In this document: positions 41,869 to 51,805 of the stretch, in pieces
Position numbering within the stretch: position 1 is the stretch's first letter
Layout of the letters: each line of letters begins with the position of its first letter
Assembly: GCF_021991835.1 (NCBI RefSeq)
Contig: NZ_JAHDAU010000009.1
Location: forward strand, 1-64,000
Source of the DNA: Polaribacter sargassicola
GTDB taxonomy: Bacteria; Bacteroidota; Bacteroidia; Flavobacteriales; Flavobacteriaceae
DNA length: 64,000 bases
Direction of reading: 5' to 3'
Notes under the pieces: model-generated
The model's database searches: none
Seen by the model: the letters and a program-made list of their open reading frames with translations, nothing else
Told to the model about the DNA's origin: nothing
Translations under genes and position numbers: made by a program

Positions 41869-44637
41869 CTATTTTAAATTAATTACTCTATAATCTCCTT
41901 CAGCAAATTTCTTTTCTTTTTTATTCTGAATAATTATTACCGGTACTTCATTATGTAAAAATAATTGTCCGTTTTTTATCTCTAAAACAACATTACCCAA
42001 CGTATTTGTAGTAATTGTATAACTTTTTGCTTTTAACAAATTTCCTTTTCCCATAAAGAGAATTAAATCTCCATTTTTTTCTTGTCCTACCAAAGCGTAA
42101 GAAGCATCAGAAATCATACTTTTATATGTTGCTTTGTATTTATTTTTAGATGAAAAAATATAATCTTTTCTTTCTGATTTATGTGTGATTTCTAAACCTA
42201 CAAACTCTTTGTTATTATTTTCATCTTCAAAACTTTTTATACTTTTTATGCTTTTTCCTTCTGTTGATGTAAAAGGCTCATAAACAGATACAAAAGGATG
42301 TTCCCAAGCTTCTCCGTGTTGACGAGCCGCTAAAGTTAAGTAAGGAGCTTTCTCTACATCATAAGGTAAATTATGCTTTTTAAAAGCTTTGTTTGGTGGC
42401 GATTTTAATGAAAATATTTCACGCCCTTCTGTACCTTTCATCCATAAATTCATAAACACATCTTCTTGTCCTTCTGGTCTATCTATTTTCCATTGTGCTT
42501 GATAATCTTTATCACTTTTAATTGATTTTTTATCCCATTGATAGTCAAAAGCATATAAATATCCACCTGCAAAAGCCATTTCTTCACTTGGTGTTAAATC
42601 TAATGGTTTTTCTAAAGCATCCATAACTTGCATACTTTGCCCTAAATTATGATAGAAATAATCGTGAAACTTGTCTCCTTTTCGTTGTTTTTTAGAACGA
42701 AAAATATCAATATAATAACCTGTTGTTTCTCCTGTTTTAATTGTGCTTAGCAATCTACTTTGATCGCTACGTGTTTCTGGTTCTAAAAAATAAACATCAG
42801 AAAAAGTAATATTTTTATAGAATCCTTCTTTTTTTTCTGATTTTGGATATTCTCCCATCAAATCAAATGCATGATTACTAAACATTTCTGTGTATGATGA
42901 AACTCCGTCTACCATTACCGTATTATGTGCCGGAAATTGAGAGTAAAACTCAAGGTAAATTGGTTGTAAATAACCCGCTCCTTTACCTGGATCTGCACCT
43001 TGCACAAAGCCTTTACCATACAATTCTAAATTAATTCCGTTTGCATGCATGTGGTTACCCAAAGATGCGTTTAAAGATGCCATCATTCCATTTTTACCAC
43101 TTCCCATTCGTTGTACATGCCAACTTACGTTTGGTGCATAAAATGTTTGAGTGATGTAATCTTTTATATCTGCCGTTTTGTATTTGTCATTTAATTCTAA
43201 CGGTTTTGCAGCAAAAAAAGAAGAAATATCTGCTTTTGGTTTTTTATTATTTGTTGCTTTTTCTGATTTATCTGTAAACAAACGATACATGCTTGTAAAC
43301 TCTTCTTCTAATTTTTTATCATCATTTTTCTGCGCAATACGAATCATGTTACTTATTGCATCTGTATAAATTGGACCGTAATACGTATCTCCAAAAGCCA
43401 CAATTTGTCCGTTTGGAAATAGATATTGTGGTAACATTTTTACAGCTTTATTAATAGTTGGTGTGTAGGGTAAAATGTTATGATCAAATGTATTATCAAA
43501 ATCATTGATAAAAGTGGTTAAATCTTTAGTTACTCCTTGAGAGTATCCTGGACATTCTGCCCAAACTCCCGTATTTTTATCATAACCAAAATCCATAAAT
43601 TTAGTAAGAGACCATTGGCGAGCAGAAGTAACGTTTAATATATAATTGATATAGTATTCTCTACCTTTTTTATCTTCATAGTTTTTATCATCTTGTAAAA
43701 CCATTGCAGCTTTTAAAATGATTTTTGCCTGATGAAGATTCCAATTATTTTGTGGCACACCATTTTTAATAATTTGATCTGTCCATCTCTTTATTGTCTT
43801 ATCATACATTGCTATATTTTCTGGATGATTTTCTTCTATATATTGATGTAAAAAATCATACAATTCGGCTATATTTTTTAGCGTTCCTTCATGAATTACT
43901 TGAAAATTAGTAAAACCTACAAGTGTTTGAATATGACCATTTAATAAATCGATAGGTTCACTTCTATAAGACATACCTTGCATGTATGTGTGAAAAACAT
44001 CGTAAGAAAACTTAGCAAACTTTTTATCATTTTCTAACCAATATACAAATGCCGCATCACGCGATAAACTAATAATTTGATCATTAATTGCATAAATTGC
44101 TCTACCTGTTTTAGAAATTTCTGCCCATTCAAACGGATTTCCTTCTTTGGTTTTATTTGGCAAATACAATCCACGAGGATCATCCATATAAGGTAAAACG
44201 TCTTCTAATTTTGGTACTCCATAATTAGACGTATAATCTCTAGAACCTACAAAACGAACTGTTGGTACAGGTGCTTTACCGTCTGCATGAGAATAATTAA
44301 TGCCGTTGATATAAATGTTTGTAGATTTTGTTTTCCAATACATTTGCAAACGAGAAACCATCCATTCTGGATCGTTTACATGACGCGCTACGTGTTCATC
44401 TATTCTATTATGAATTCCGTTTAAAACATCTGTTGCCCAAGATTCTTTTTTAATTGTTTTTTTTAAATCTTTTTTACCAGATTCTGTAATATACAATCTT
44501 GGATATCCTTGTTCTAAATTTGTTGGAACAGGAATATCTGCATTTGTTTGTGCTTCTAATTTTATTACTAAAACAAAACTTAAACAAAAAATTAATCTTC
44601 CTACCGTTTTATTTCTCACTTTACTTTTATTAAACAA
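41869..44637 (-). CDS. Heparinase II/III-like polysaccharide lyase, 922 residues
   Basis: The protein has a signal sequence (hydrophobic core about 13-25, ending near LEAQ). A long alpha-helical toroid (about 40-490) contains NNWNLHQAK (N300, H302) and ECPGYSQG (Y366), typical positions for lyase catalytic residues. A C-terminal beta-sandwich (about 500-922) has the family histidine block GNHMHANGINLELYG (H529, H531). Such lyases cleave uronic-acid polysaccharides by beta-elimination and leave unsaturated uronates that feed KduI. The size and layout resemble ulvan-lyase-type relatives, but I cannot fix a family number. A 112-base gap separates it from the upstream sulfatase gene. Confidence 0.8.
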   Translation of the reverse strand: MFNKSKVRNKTVGRLIFCLSFVLVIKLEAQTNADIPVPTNLEQGYPRLYITESGKKDLKKTIKKESWATDVLNGIHNRIDEHVARHVNDPEWMVSRLQMYWKTKSTNIYINGINYSHADGKAPVPTVRFVGSRDYTSNYGVPKLEDVLPYMDDPRGLYLPNKTKEGNPFEWAEISKTGRAIYAINDQIISLSRDAAFVYWLENDKKFAKFSYDVFHTYMQGMSYRSEPIDLLNGHIQTLVGFTNFQVIHEGTLKNIAELYDFLHQYIEENHPENIAMYDKTIKRWTDQIIKNGVPQNNWNLHQAKIILKAAMVLQDDKNYEDKKGREYYINYILNVTSARQWSLTKFMDFGYDKNTGVWAECPGYSQGVTKDLTTFINDFDNTFDHNILPYTPTINKAVKMLPQYLFPNGQIVAFGDTYYGPIYTDAISNMIRIAQKNDDKKLEEEFTSMYRLFTDKSEKATNNKKPKADISSFFAAKPLELNDKYKTADIKDYITQTFYAPNVSWHVQRMGSGKNGMMASLNASLGNHMHANGINLELYGKGFVQGADPGKGAGYLQPIYLEFYSQFPAHNTVMVDGVSSYTEMFSNHAFDLMGEYPKSEKKEGFYKNITFSDVYFLEPETRSDQSRLLSTIKTGETTGYYIDIFRSKKQRKGDKFHDYFYHNLGQSMQVMDALEKPLDLTPSEEMAFAGGYLYAFDYQWDKKSIKSDKDYQAQWKIDRPEGQEDVFMNLWMKGTEGREIFSLKSPPNKAFKKHNLPYDVEKAPYLTLAARQHGEAWEHPFVSVYEPFTSTEGKSIKSIKSFEDENNNKEFVGLEITHKSERKDYIFSSKNKYKATYKSMISDASYALVGQEKNGDLILFMGKGNLLKAKSYTITTNTLGNVVLEIKNGQLFLHNEVPVIIIQNKKEKKFAEGDYRVINLK

Positions 44638-44749
44638 TGTGTAAATATTTTTATTGCAATCTAATTAAATAGATAAATTGGTACTATAAACTATTGGTCT
44701 ATGAGTATAAATTATAATCTAAACTCAAATAAATTAAGAAATCTATTAC

Positions 44750-46546
44750 CTATTTTTTTAAATGCACATAATTGTAATATACAGCTCCTATCATTTTACC
44801 AGACACGTCATAAAACCAAGTTTGAATAAAAGCAGGACCTTTTGGTAAGTTCTTTAACGTAAATTTTACCCCGTCTGCTTTTGAGTTTGCTTTTTGAGTT
44901 TCATCTACATAAACAGTATCTCCATTCCAAATTTTAATTCGTGCACTTGCAATTGGCAAAGCAACACCAGAACCTGCAGAAGTTAGTGTAGTTTCTTTTT
45001 CTATTTCTTTTGGCCAACGTCTTAGATCAAAATTATAAGTGCCTGTTTTTTCAAATTCAACAGCTATAAAACCACTTCCTGTAGCTCCTTTTTTAACAGC
45101 ATCTTGATCCCAAATTACAGTTCCATGAAAATCCATTGCATGTAAATCTGTTTTTGGTTCTTTATCGCTTCCTAAAATAATTCTTGTATATTCATCTGAT
45201 CTTTCATCAACAAGCTGCCACCATTTTTCATATTCTTCTTTTAATTCTGATACAATTACTTTATGAGCCGGATTTTTAATTACATCTATTTTTTGCTTTT
45301 CATCAACTAAAACATCATACAATTCCCAATCAGAATCTGCACTATTACGAATTAAACGCCATTTATGTATAATTGTGTTTCCTTGCCAAATATCTTTTTT
45401 AACTGATAGTTTTTTATATTTTTCTGGAAACTCGGTCCACATATCATTAATTGTTACGGCTCTGTTTTTGTATTCCACAGGATCATTTGATGGATCTGTA
45501 TCTAAAAAAGGTTTAAAACTTTTTCCTCTAATTTTTAATTTTTCTGGTCTGTTAGGTATATCTTCTAAATCTAAAATATCCATAAATGTTGGCAACCAAT
45601 CTATATGTGCAGTAAGCGGTGTTACTTCTCTAGCTTTACCAACACCACCAAGTCCACCATTTTTCCATCTTACAAAACTTGGCACACGTGTACCTCCATC
45701 ATAATTAGAACCTTTGCCACCTCTAAGATGTGTACCTCCACCATTATCTGTTGTAAAAATTAAAATGGTGTTATCAGCTATTCCTCTATCATCTAAAAAT
45801 TGCATTAAACGTCCCATATTTTTATCAATATTTTCAATAGTACCTGTTTTGGCGTTAACTCCTTCTCTTGTATCTGGTGGTTTTACATGTGGTGCATGCG
45901 CAGTACCTAAAGGAAGATAAACGAAAAAAGGTTTTTTCTTTTCTATATTATCGTCCATAAACTCCATAGCACGATTAAAAAAGAAATTATTGGTAAAAGC
46001 TCCTTTTATTCCATCATCTTCATCTTCCATTTTAACCAACTTGTCATTTACCCAAATACTCGCATGGTTATTTGTATTATTCCAATAATCGGGTTGTTGT
46101 CCTGTTCCTCCTCCTTTTATCCAAGCAACGTATTCGAAACCACGATCTTTAGGTCTAAAAGGATAATTGTCTCCTAAATGCCATTTAAAAAAGAGTCCGG
46201 TGGCATATCCATTTGCTTTAAATATATCTGCCATTGTAATTTCATCGGCTCGCATCATATTTCTACCATTAATGGTGTGCCAAACTCCAACCACATCACT
46301 CGGTCTACCGGTTAAAAGTGCTGCTCTTGTTGGCGAACAACTAGGTGAAACATGAAAATCTGTTAAACGTACACTTTCTTCTGCTAGCTTATCTATATAT
46401 GGAGTTTGTGGGCCATTTTTTTTATAATAAGAAAAAGCATTGTGACTAATATCATCTGGCATTACAAAAATAACATTGGGTCTTTCTTGTGCAAAAGTTG
46501 TAGCAATTGCCATAAAGCATAAAGTAAATGTTGTTATTAGTTTCAT
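44750..46546 (-). CDS. Secreted arylsulfatase-like sulfatase (CSPTR type)
   Basis: The 598-residue type I sulfatase has a cleavable signal peptide (TTFAQ, 20) and no lipobox, so it should be soluble. The motifs are MPDDISHN (metal), C70-S-P-T-R, FKWHLGDNYPFRPKDRGFE and FTTDNGGGTHLRGGKGSNYDGGTRVP. The C-terminal extension (about 470-598) resembles that of the CAPTR sulfatase. It starts four bases after the esterase stop, so it belongs to the long minus-strand operon. Confidence 0.92.
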   Translation of the reverse strand: MKLITTFTLCFMAIATTFAQERPNVIFVMPDDISHNAFSYYKKNGPQTPYIDKLAEESVRLTDFHVSPSCSPTRAALLTGRPSDVVGVWHTINGRNMMRADEITMADIFKANGYATGLFFKWHLGDNYPFRPKDRGFEYVAWIKGGGTGQQPDYWNNTNNHASIWVNDKLVKMEDEDDGIKGAFTNNFFFNRAMEFMDDNIEKKKPFFVYLPLGTAHAPHVKPPDTREGVNAKTGTIENIDKNMGRLMQFLDDRGIADNTILIFTTDNGGGTHLRGGKGSNYDGGTRVPSFVRWKNGGLGGVGKAREVTPLTAHIDWLPTFMDILDLEDIPNRPEKLKIRGKSFKPFLDTDPSNDPVEYKNRAVTINDMWTEFPEKYKKLSVKKDIWQGNTIIHKWRLIRNSADSDWELYDVLVDEKQKIDVIKNPAHKVIVSELKEEYEKWWQLVDERSDEYTRIILGSDKEPKTDLHAMDFHGTVIWDQDAVKKGATGSGFIAVEFEKTGTYNFDLRRWPKEIEKETTLTSAGSGVALPIASARIKIWNGDTVYVDETQKANSKADGVKFTLKNLPKGPAFIQTWFYDVSGKMIGAVYYNYVHLKK

Positions 46547-46550
46547 GTTT

Positions 46551-47480
46551 TTATTTTTTTAAATGAGAAAGAATAAAATTAGTTGCATATTGATTTAAAT
46601 CTTCCATTGATGGAGAAATATTTGATCCACTAAAACTGTGTCCTGCATTTTTTATGACCAATAATTCTACATTTGCTTTTTTCTTTTTAGCAACTTCAAC
46701 CATATAAGTAGAGTTAATAAGAGGCAATACAATGTCTTTATCTCCATGAAGTAGTAAAATGGGCGGACTATTTTTTTTCAGCAATTCCGTTGGACTCAAT
46801 AATTTGGCTAATTTTGGTTTATTCTTTAAACTATCACCTAAAATTCTATCATAAGAATCTTGTTTTTCAAATAACGATCCAGGTACCAACTCTGGGTTTA
46901 AAAGTGATGTAGCAGGAAAATAAGAAACTACACATTTAAAATTTAGAGAAAACTTTGCCGTTTCTATATCTCCTTTAAAATCAGAATTTTTACTTAAAGC
47001 TGTTACTAAACTTAAATGACCTCCTGCAGAACCTCCCCAAATACCATATTCTTTTGTATCTAATTTATATTTTTCTGCATTTTTTAAGAGAAATTTTGCT
47101 GCATCTTTTGCATCTACAACAGCATCATAAGCTGTAGATTTTCCTCGTGTTCTTCTGTACTCTATGGTAACACAAACAACACCTTCTTCTAGTAAAGATT
47201 TTAAAGTACCTACAAAAGATTTTCTAAATACCTTGTATCTATCTCCTCCTCTCCATCCTCCTCCATGAACATGTAACATCCATGGATTATTTTTTTTGAT
47301 TTTATCTGCATTCGGATAATAAATATCCATTTCTAAACTAATACCATCTACTACCTTATAAACAATATCTTTTTTATAATTTAAGGTCTCTATCAACTCT
47401 TTAACTTCTGGAGTTTGTCCGTAAATTATAGATTGAAAAAGTAAAAAAAAGACCATTATTACTTTTGTATAAAAACTCAT
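46551..47480 (-). CDS. Secreted carbohydrate-esterase-like alpha/beta hydrolase
   Basis: The 309-residue protein has a signal peptide (IIYGQ, 22). HVHGGGW (70-76) forms the oxyanion hole and GGSAGGH carries the nucleophile S151. HGDKDIVLPL and NAGHSFSG supply the Asp and His. The layout is that of BD-FAE/acetyl-xylan-esterase-like enzymes, which remove acetyl or feruloyl groups. In this operon it probably deacetylates the polysaccharide or its oligosaccharides before glycosidase action. It lies 28 bases from the GH43 gene and four from the sulfatase. Confidence 0.85.
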   Translation of the reverse strand: MSFYTKVIMVFFLLFQSIIYGQTPEVKELIETLNYKKDIVYKVVDGISLEMDIYYPNADKIKKNNPWMLHVHGGGWRGGDRYKVFRKSFVGTLKSLLEEGVVCVTIEYRRTRGKSTAYDAVVDAKDAAKFLLKNAEKYKLDTKEYGIWGGSAGGHLSLVTALSKNSDFKGDIETAKFSLNFKCVVSYFPATSLLNPELVPGSLFEKQDSYDRILGDSLKNKPKLAKLLSPTELLKKNSPPILLLHGDKDIVLPLINSTYMVEVAKKKKANVELLVIKNAGHSFSGSNISPSMEDLNQYATNFILSHLKK

Positions 47481-47508
47481 TTTTTATTCTGTTTTTCTTT
47501 AATCAATA

Positions 47509-48861
47509 TTAGTTTTCACTTTCAAAAACTTGCTCTAACTCTATATAATCTAAAGCAAATGGTCCTTTTGATGGTTTCCAATTACGTTTAAATATTCTTA
47601 CTAAATTGTCTCCTTCTTTTAATTCTACAATTCCAAAATCTATTACTGTAAATTCTTTAGATTGTGGAAAAATAAAATTATTGTACTTGTAACTATTGAT
47701 TAACACATCATGATTTGAATCTCCTTCTGGTGATGCGTATCTTACTTTTAATCTGTATTTTGATTTTTTAGCTACTTGTGCCAACATATAAACATGATCA
47801 TAAGGATTATCAAAATTTGTTACATAACCTTTACCACTATATCCTTTTATCCAAGTATCTACATTTACATTATATAATTCTCCTCCAGCTGCAAAACCAT
47901 TTTCTGCTTCTAAATGAAGCGTTGTTTTAGTTCTTTTTGCCAGACCTAAACCTTCTTTTGACGGAACAATAGGAATGATATCTCCATTTTTATCATACTG
48001 TAAATAATCTGCCATTACATTTCTGGTTTCACTTAAACCACCAGATAACCAAGCACTGTGATAAAACATTATATCTTTTCCTTTATAAGTAACAGTTCCT
48101 CCATGGTTTGTTCCACTTTGCCCTTCAAAATCATCAATAAAAGTGCCTTTAAATTCATAAGGACCTAATGGATTATCTGCAACAGCATAAAACATTTTTT
48201 CTGGCCAACGTCTTGGTGTTAATCCTGGATATGTTAAATAATATTTTCCTTTACGTTTGTGTACCCAAGGACCTTCAAACACATATTTTAACTGAGAAGT
48301 TAACTCTACATAAGTTTCTGGTTTTATAGACATTAAATCGGCATTTAACTCGGCTGCAAAACATTTACGATCGTGTCCCCAAAACAAATACGGAGTTCCG
48401 TCATCATCAATAAAAATTGCAGGATCTTGCCCAAATTCTACACCTTTTACATATCCTAAATCGTTAAAAGGTCCTTGCGGAACATCGCTAACAGCAATGC
48501 CTGTTCTAAAAAGTCCTATTCCTGCTTCTTTCATACAATACACTAGGTAATACTTGTCTCTATAATATGCGGCATCCATTGCCCAAGCATGACTTTCTGC
48601 CCAGTTTACATTTTCTAAATGTAAAATACGACCATGATCTGTCCAGTTTACTAAATCTGTTGTAGAAAATGCGTGATAACCAGTCATACCATAATGGTTA
48701 TTAGAACCTGGTTCATCATGACTTGTATAAACCCAAAGTTTATCTGGATCATTTGGCCAAACATGTGGAGAAGGATCTGCTGTAAAAACATGTGTAAAAA
48801 CTGGATTTTGTGCAAAATTTATTCCTGTAAAACACAAAAAAAAGACGATGATTTTTTTCAT
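47509..48861 (-). CDS. GH43-like glycosidase with C-terminal CBM6-like module
   Basis: The 450-residue protein has a signal peptide (INFAQ, 18) and a five-bladed propeller. The three GH43 acids are visible: base D29 in TADPSPHVW, D146 in QDPAIFIDDDG and acid E196 in VFEGPWV. From about 315 a jelly-roll module (LHLEAENGF to ALDYIELE) resembles CBM6/CBM35 carbohydrate-binding domains. Family members are mainly beta-xylosidases, alpha-arabinofuranosidases and galactanases. The GH39, GH31 and GH43 genes together point to xylose or arabinose decorations. Confidence 0.88.
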   Translation of the reverse strand: MKKIIVFFLCFTGINFAQNPVFTHVFTADPSPHVWPNDPDKLWVYTSHDEPGSNNHYGMTGYHAFSTTDLVNWTDHGRILHLENVNWAESHAWAMDAAYYRDKYYLVYCMKEAGIGLFRTGIAVSDVPQGPFNDLGYVKGVEFGQDPAIFIDDDGTPYLFWGHDRKCFAAELNADLMSIKPETYVELTSQLKYVFEGPWVHKRKGKYYLTYPGLTPRRWPEKMFYAVADNPLGPYEFKGTFIDDFEGQSGTNHGGTVTYKGKDIMFYHSAWLSGGLSETRNVMADYLQYDKNGDIIPIVPSKEGLGLAKRTKTTLHLEAENGFAAGGELYNVNVDTWIKGYSGKGYVTNFDNPYDHVYMLAQVAKKSKYRLKVRYASPEGDSNHDVLINSYKYNNFIFPQSKEFTVIDFGIVELKEGDNLVRIFKRNWKPSKGPFALDYIELEQVFESEN

Positions 48862-48884
48862 TTATTTTTATTTAAAAATTTCTT

Positions 48885-50408
48885 TTAATTAAACCTAACA
48901 CCTTTTACAAAATCATTTGTAATTACTTGATTCGCTTTAACTTTATTACCATCTAAAATTACATTTTCAAATGTTACACCTTCAATAGTATGTGTATCAT
49001 CAAAACCAATTAATTGCATACTTGCATGATCTTTTATAATATAGGGTTTCCAATCTGTACCGTCTTGAAAACCTGTTAACGTAGTATCTATAGGCGCAGA
49101 AGTTGCTACAATGTCTTTAAAAATTACGTTACGTACATTTCCACGTTCTTCACTTTCTGTCCATCGTGTTTTTCCTATCCAACAAGAAATTAATCTACGT
49201 GCTTCTTCTATTCTTATATCTCTAAAAATAACATCGCTAATTAATGCATCATCGCAATGATAAACTCTTAATGCAGTTTCTCTTCCTTTATCATGAATTA
49301 CATCACAATCTTCAAAAATTACATTGGTTACATTTTCTTGAATTTCTGCACCAATACTTAAAGAGTGTGCCAACTCATTCCAGATTACACATTTACGCGT
49401 ATGTATGTTTTTCACTTCTCCTTTTCCTTTAAATGATTTTATTACAACAGCATCATCTAACGTGCGCATAAAACAATTTTCTACCAATGCATTTCTACTG
49501 TTAGAAATATCTACTCCATCTGAGTTTCCTCTCCATCCTAAAATTTTAATATTATCTACATGAATATCATCTGTAGCCTGTAAAGGAATCGTCCAATGAC
49601 TTGGATCTAAAATAGTAACGCCTTCTATGTTGATATTTTTAGAATGTTGGGCAAAAATAGTATAGCGTCTTTTTTTCTTTGGGATAGCAGCCTGATCTAT
49701 AATTCCGCGACCTCTTATTGTAATATTTTCTCCTTCCATAAAAAATGTAGGAGGTGTTAAATTTTGACTAATCATTTTTTCTATTGGTTGCTCTTCTGCA
49801 TCCACAATAGCTTTTATATAAGCTCCTCCTGCAATATAAACTGTAGTATTTTCTGGTATTTTAATATGAGTTACCTCGTGTAAACCGGGACCAAAATACA
49901 TCACTTTTGGATCTTTTGGATCTGGAATATTTGTTTCCATAGGATTTGCAAAAACATGTAAAGATTCATGCCAATCTCCATTAAACTCTATCGTTAATGC
50001 ACTAGGTTTATTTACCGTAAAAAACACTTTATTATCTTCTATTCTAGCATCAATCTCTAAAGAAGATGGTAGAATTTTTACATCTTTAATTGTTTCTGAA
50101 TAAGTAACACTTAATTCTACTTCGTCTTTTCCTATATCAAAAGAAGCCAAAGATGCATATCCAAATTTAGAACGTGAATGATTTAAACGAGGAATAGGAC
50201 TATCTGTAGCCACTTTTGTTTTATAAACAGGTACATTTTGCCCTTCTACTTCTACTATATAAATACTGCTAACATCTACTCCCTCTGGTGCAGCATAAAC
50301 TTTAAATTCTTTAATTTGTATATCTTCTTTTTTACAAGCTGTAGTTACAATTGCAATACATACAAGCATTAAACTTATTGATAGTATTCTTGTTTTAATC
50401 AATTTCAT
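48885..50408 (-). CDS. GH28-like beta-helix glycosidase, lipoprotein
   Basis: The 507-residue protein has a lipoprotein signal (TTAC, C25). An N-terminal beta-domain (about 30-150) precedes a right-handed beta-helix (about 170-507). GH28 landmarks are present in altered form: N295-S-D-G (NTDG), the pair D318-D319 (LDDA), and H348 in AHSLSIG (GHG block), followed by ALRVYH where the RIK motif should be. This suggests hydrolysis of alpha-linked uronate or a related sugar, but the substrate may differ from polygalacturonate. It lies six bases from the neighbouring beta-helix gene and 23 from GH43. Confidence 0.8.
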   Translation of the reverse strand: MKLIKTRILSISLMLVCIAIVTTACKKEDIQIKEFKVYAAPEGVDVSSIYIVEVEGQNVPVYKTKVATDSPIPRLNHSRSKFGYASLASFDIGKDEVELSVTYSETIKDVKILPSSLEIDARIEDNKVFFTVNKPSALTIEFNGDWHESLHVFANPMETNIPDPKDPKVMYFGPGLHEVTHIKIPENTTVYIAGGAYIKAIVDAEEQPIEKMISQNLTPPTFFMEGENITIRGRGIIDQAAIPKKKRRYTIFAQHSKNINIEGVTILDPSHWTIPLQATDDIHVDNIKILGWRGNSDGVDISNSRNALVENCFMRTLDDAVVIKSFKGKGEVKNIHTRKCVIWNELAHSLSIGAEIQENVTNVIFEDCDVIHDKGRETALRVYHCDDALISDVIFRDIRIEEARRLISCWIGKTRWTESEERGNVRNVIFKDIVATSAPIDTTLTGFQDGTDWKPYIIKDHASMQLIGFDDTHTIEGVTFENVILDGNKVKANQVITNDFVKGVRFN

Positions 50409-50414
50409 TGCTGT

Positions 50415-51764
50415 TTATTTTTTATTAACCTTAATACTTTGTCCTTTATTTTCTATAATTTCTCCATCTGTTTCTATGATACTGTTTTTCGCCATTTCTC
50501 CGATGGAAATAGGCATTCCTGTTTGGTTTATTAAATGAAGTTTATTTACTTCAGCTTGACTATAGGGAGACATCGATTCTCCATGCATTGGTGGTGTGTA
50601 ACCCACCAAAATTGGTAATTCTTGTGTTCTCTTTTTTCCTTCAGCAGCTTTTAAAACTACTTTATTATTAGTACCCAAAACAGTAATTAATGAATGTACT
50701 TTTCTATCAGATTCTGCTGAATCAACCATCAACTCAACATCTACATTACTACCCTCAACAAACAAAAGAGGTCCGTAATTAGCATCTCCTTTACAGTTAA
50801 TCATTGTGGTGTTATCTCCAATCCAATACGCACGTTCTGTACCGATAGTTTTGCAATTTTCTAAGCGAGCTTCATTAAAACGAAGTTCAAATCCTCCACG
50901 AGTATTTTTTGCTGTACAATTTTTAAAAGTGATATTTTCACACTTGCCATAAGTTCTAAATCCATCTTCGCAAAGCGATTTCATATAACCCGGAGTTACA
51001 ACATATTCCCCTTTACGGTTTTGCGTCCATGTTTTAAAATTAATCTCAAAAGCTGGACCTGATGTTTCTGCTAATATTTCGTCGGTAGAACGTACTTCGC
51101 CTTCTGCATAACAATCTTCAAAATATACATTCTTTGGATGTTGCTGAATAAAAAAACAATGACCAAACGAGCGATTATACACTTTACATCCATACAATTT
51201 GGTTTCATTTCCTGTTACCAAAAGTCCACTATGTTTTCTGTGTTTTATAGTAGTTTCTTTTTGTTTTCCTTTCCCAAATAAATCTCCATATCCATAAGGA
51301 TAAGATCCTGCAACATGCAAAGTAATCTCTTTAAGAGTATTATATGCTCCGGCTACTTGAAGAACAGTACCACCTTTTGAAGTTCCTTGTCCGACACATC
51401 TAATTGTTAACCCAAAAAATGTGTTGTTAGAACCTGTAATTAAAAATTCATCAGAATGAATAGGTGGGTTTAATAAGGTTCTAATCTCTGTATCTAATTC
51501 TATTTCTACACCTTTTAAATTAAAAATATTGTTACTACCACTAAACGTAATATATTGGTATATTTTACGTGTTTTAATACTATCTAGAGTTAAATAATCC
51601 GTTAATTTATATACTCCTGGCTCCATAGTAATGGTATTTCCACTTTCTGCGGCATACTTTGCCAAGGCTTGCAACGAATTAATTTTTATTTTTTTAGCTT
51701 CTACTACATAACTAATAAATAGTAAACTGAATAGGAATGCTCTTGATATTATTTTCATTTTCAA
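50415..51764 (-). CDS. Secreted right-handed beta-helix protein A, unassigned family
   Basis: The 449-residue protein has a signal peptide (VVEAK, about 23) and a parallel beta-helix. It is a paralogue of the product of 54730-56136; shared blocks are AGSYPYGYGDLFG, LYGCKVYNRSFGHCFF, EVRSTDEILAETSG, LCEDGFRTY and IGDNTTMINC. The repeated conservation of polar residues on one face (H in GH, RSTD, E in AETS, ED, R) suggests an active site, so I take it as a possible lyase or glycosidase of an uncharacterised family. It lies between the GH116 gene (41-base gap) and the GH28-like gene (6-base gap). Confidence 0.72.
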   Translation of the reverse strand: MKMKIISRAFLFSLLFISYVVEAKKIKINSLQALAKYAAESGNTITMEPGVYKLTDYLTLDSIKTRKIYQYITFSGSNNIFNLKGVEIELDTEIRTLLNPPIHSDEFLITGSNNTFFGLTIRCVGQGTSKGGTVLQVAGAYNTLKEITLHVAGSYPYGYGDLFGKGKQKETTIKHRKHSGLLVTGNETKLYGCKVYNRSFGHCFFIQQHPKNVYFEDCYAEGEVRSTDEILAETSGPAFEINFKTWTQNRKGEYVVTPGYMKSLCEDGFRTYGKCENITFKNCTAKNTRGGFELRFNEARLENCKTIGTERAYWIGDNTTMINCKGDANYGPLLFVEGSNVDVELMVDSAESDRKVHSLITVLGTNNKVVLKAAEGKKRTQELPILVGYTPPMHGESMSPYSQAEVNKLHLINQTGMPISIGEMAKNSIIETDGEIIENKGQSIKVNKK

Positions 51765-51805
51765 TGTTATTAAACTTTATTTAGCGATCTATTAAACACC
51801 TGTCG

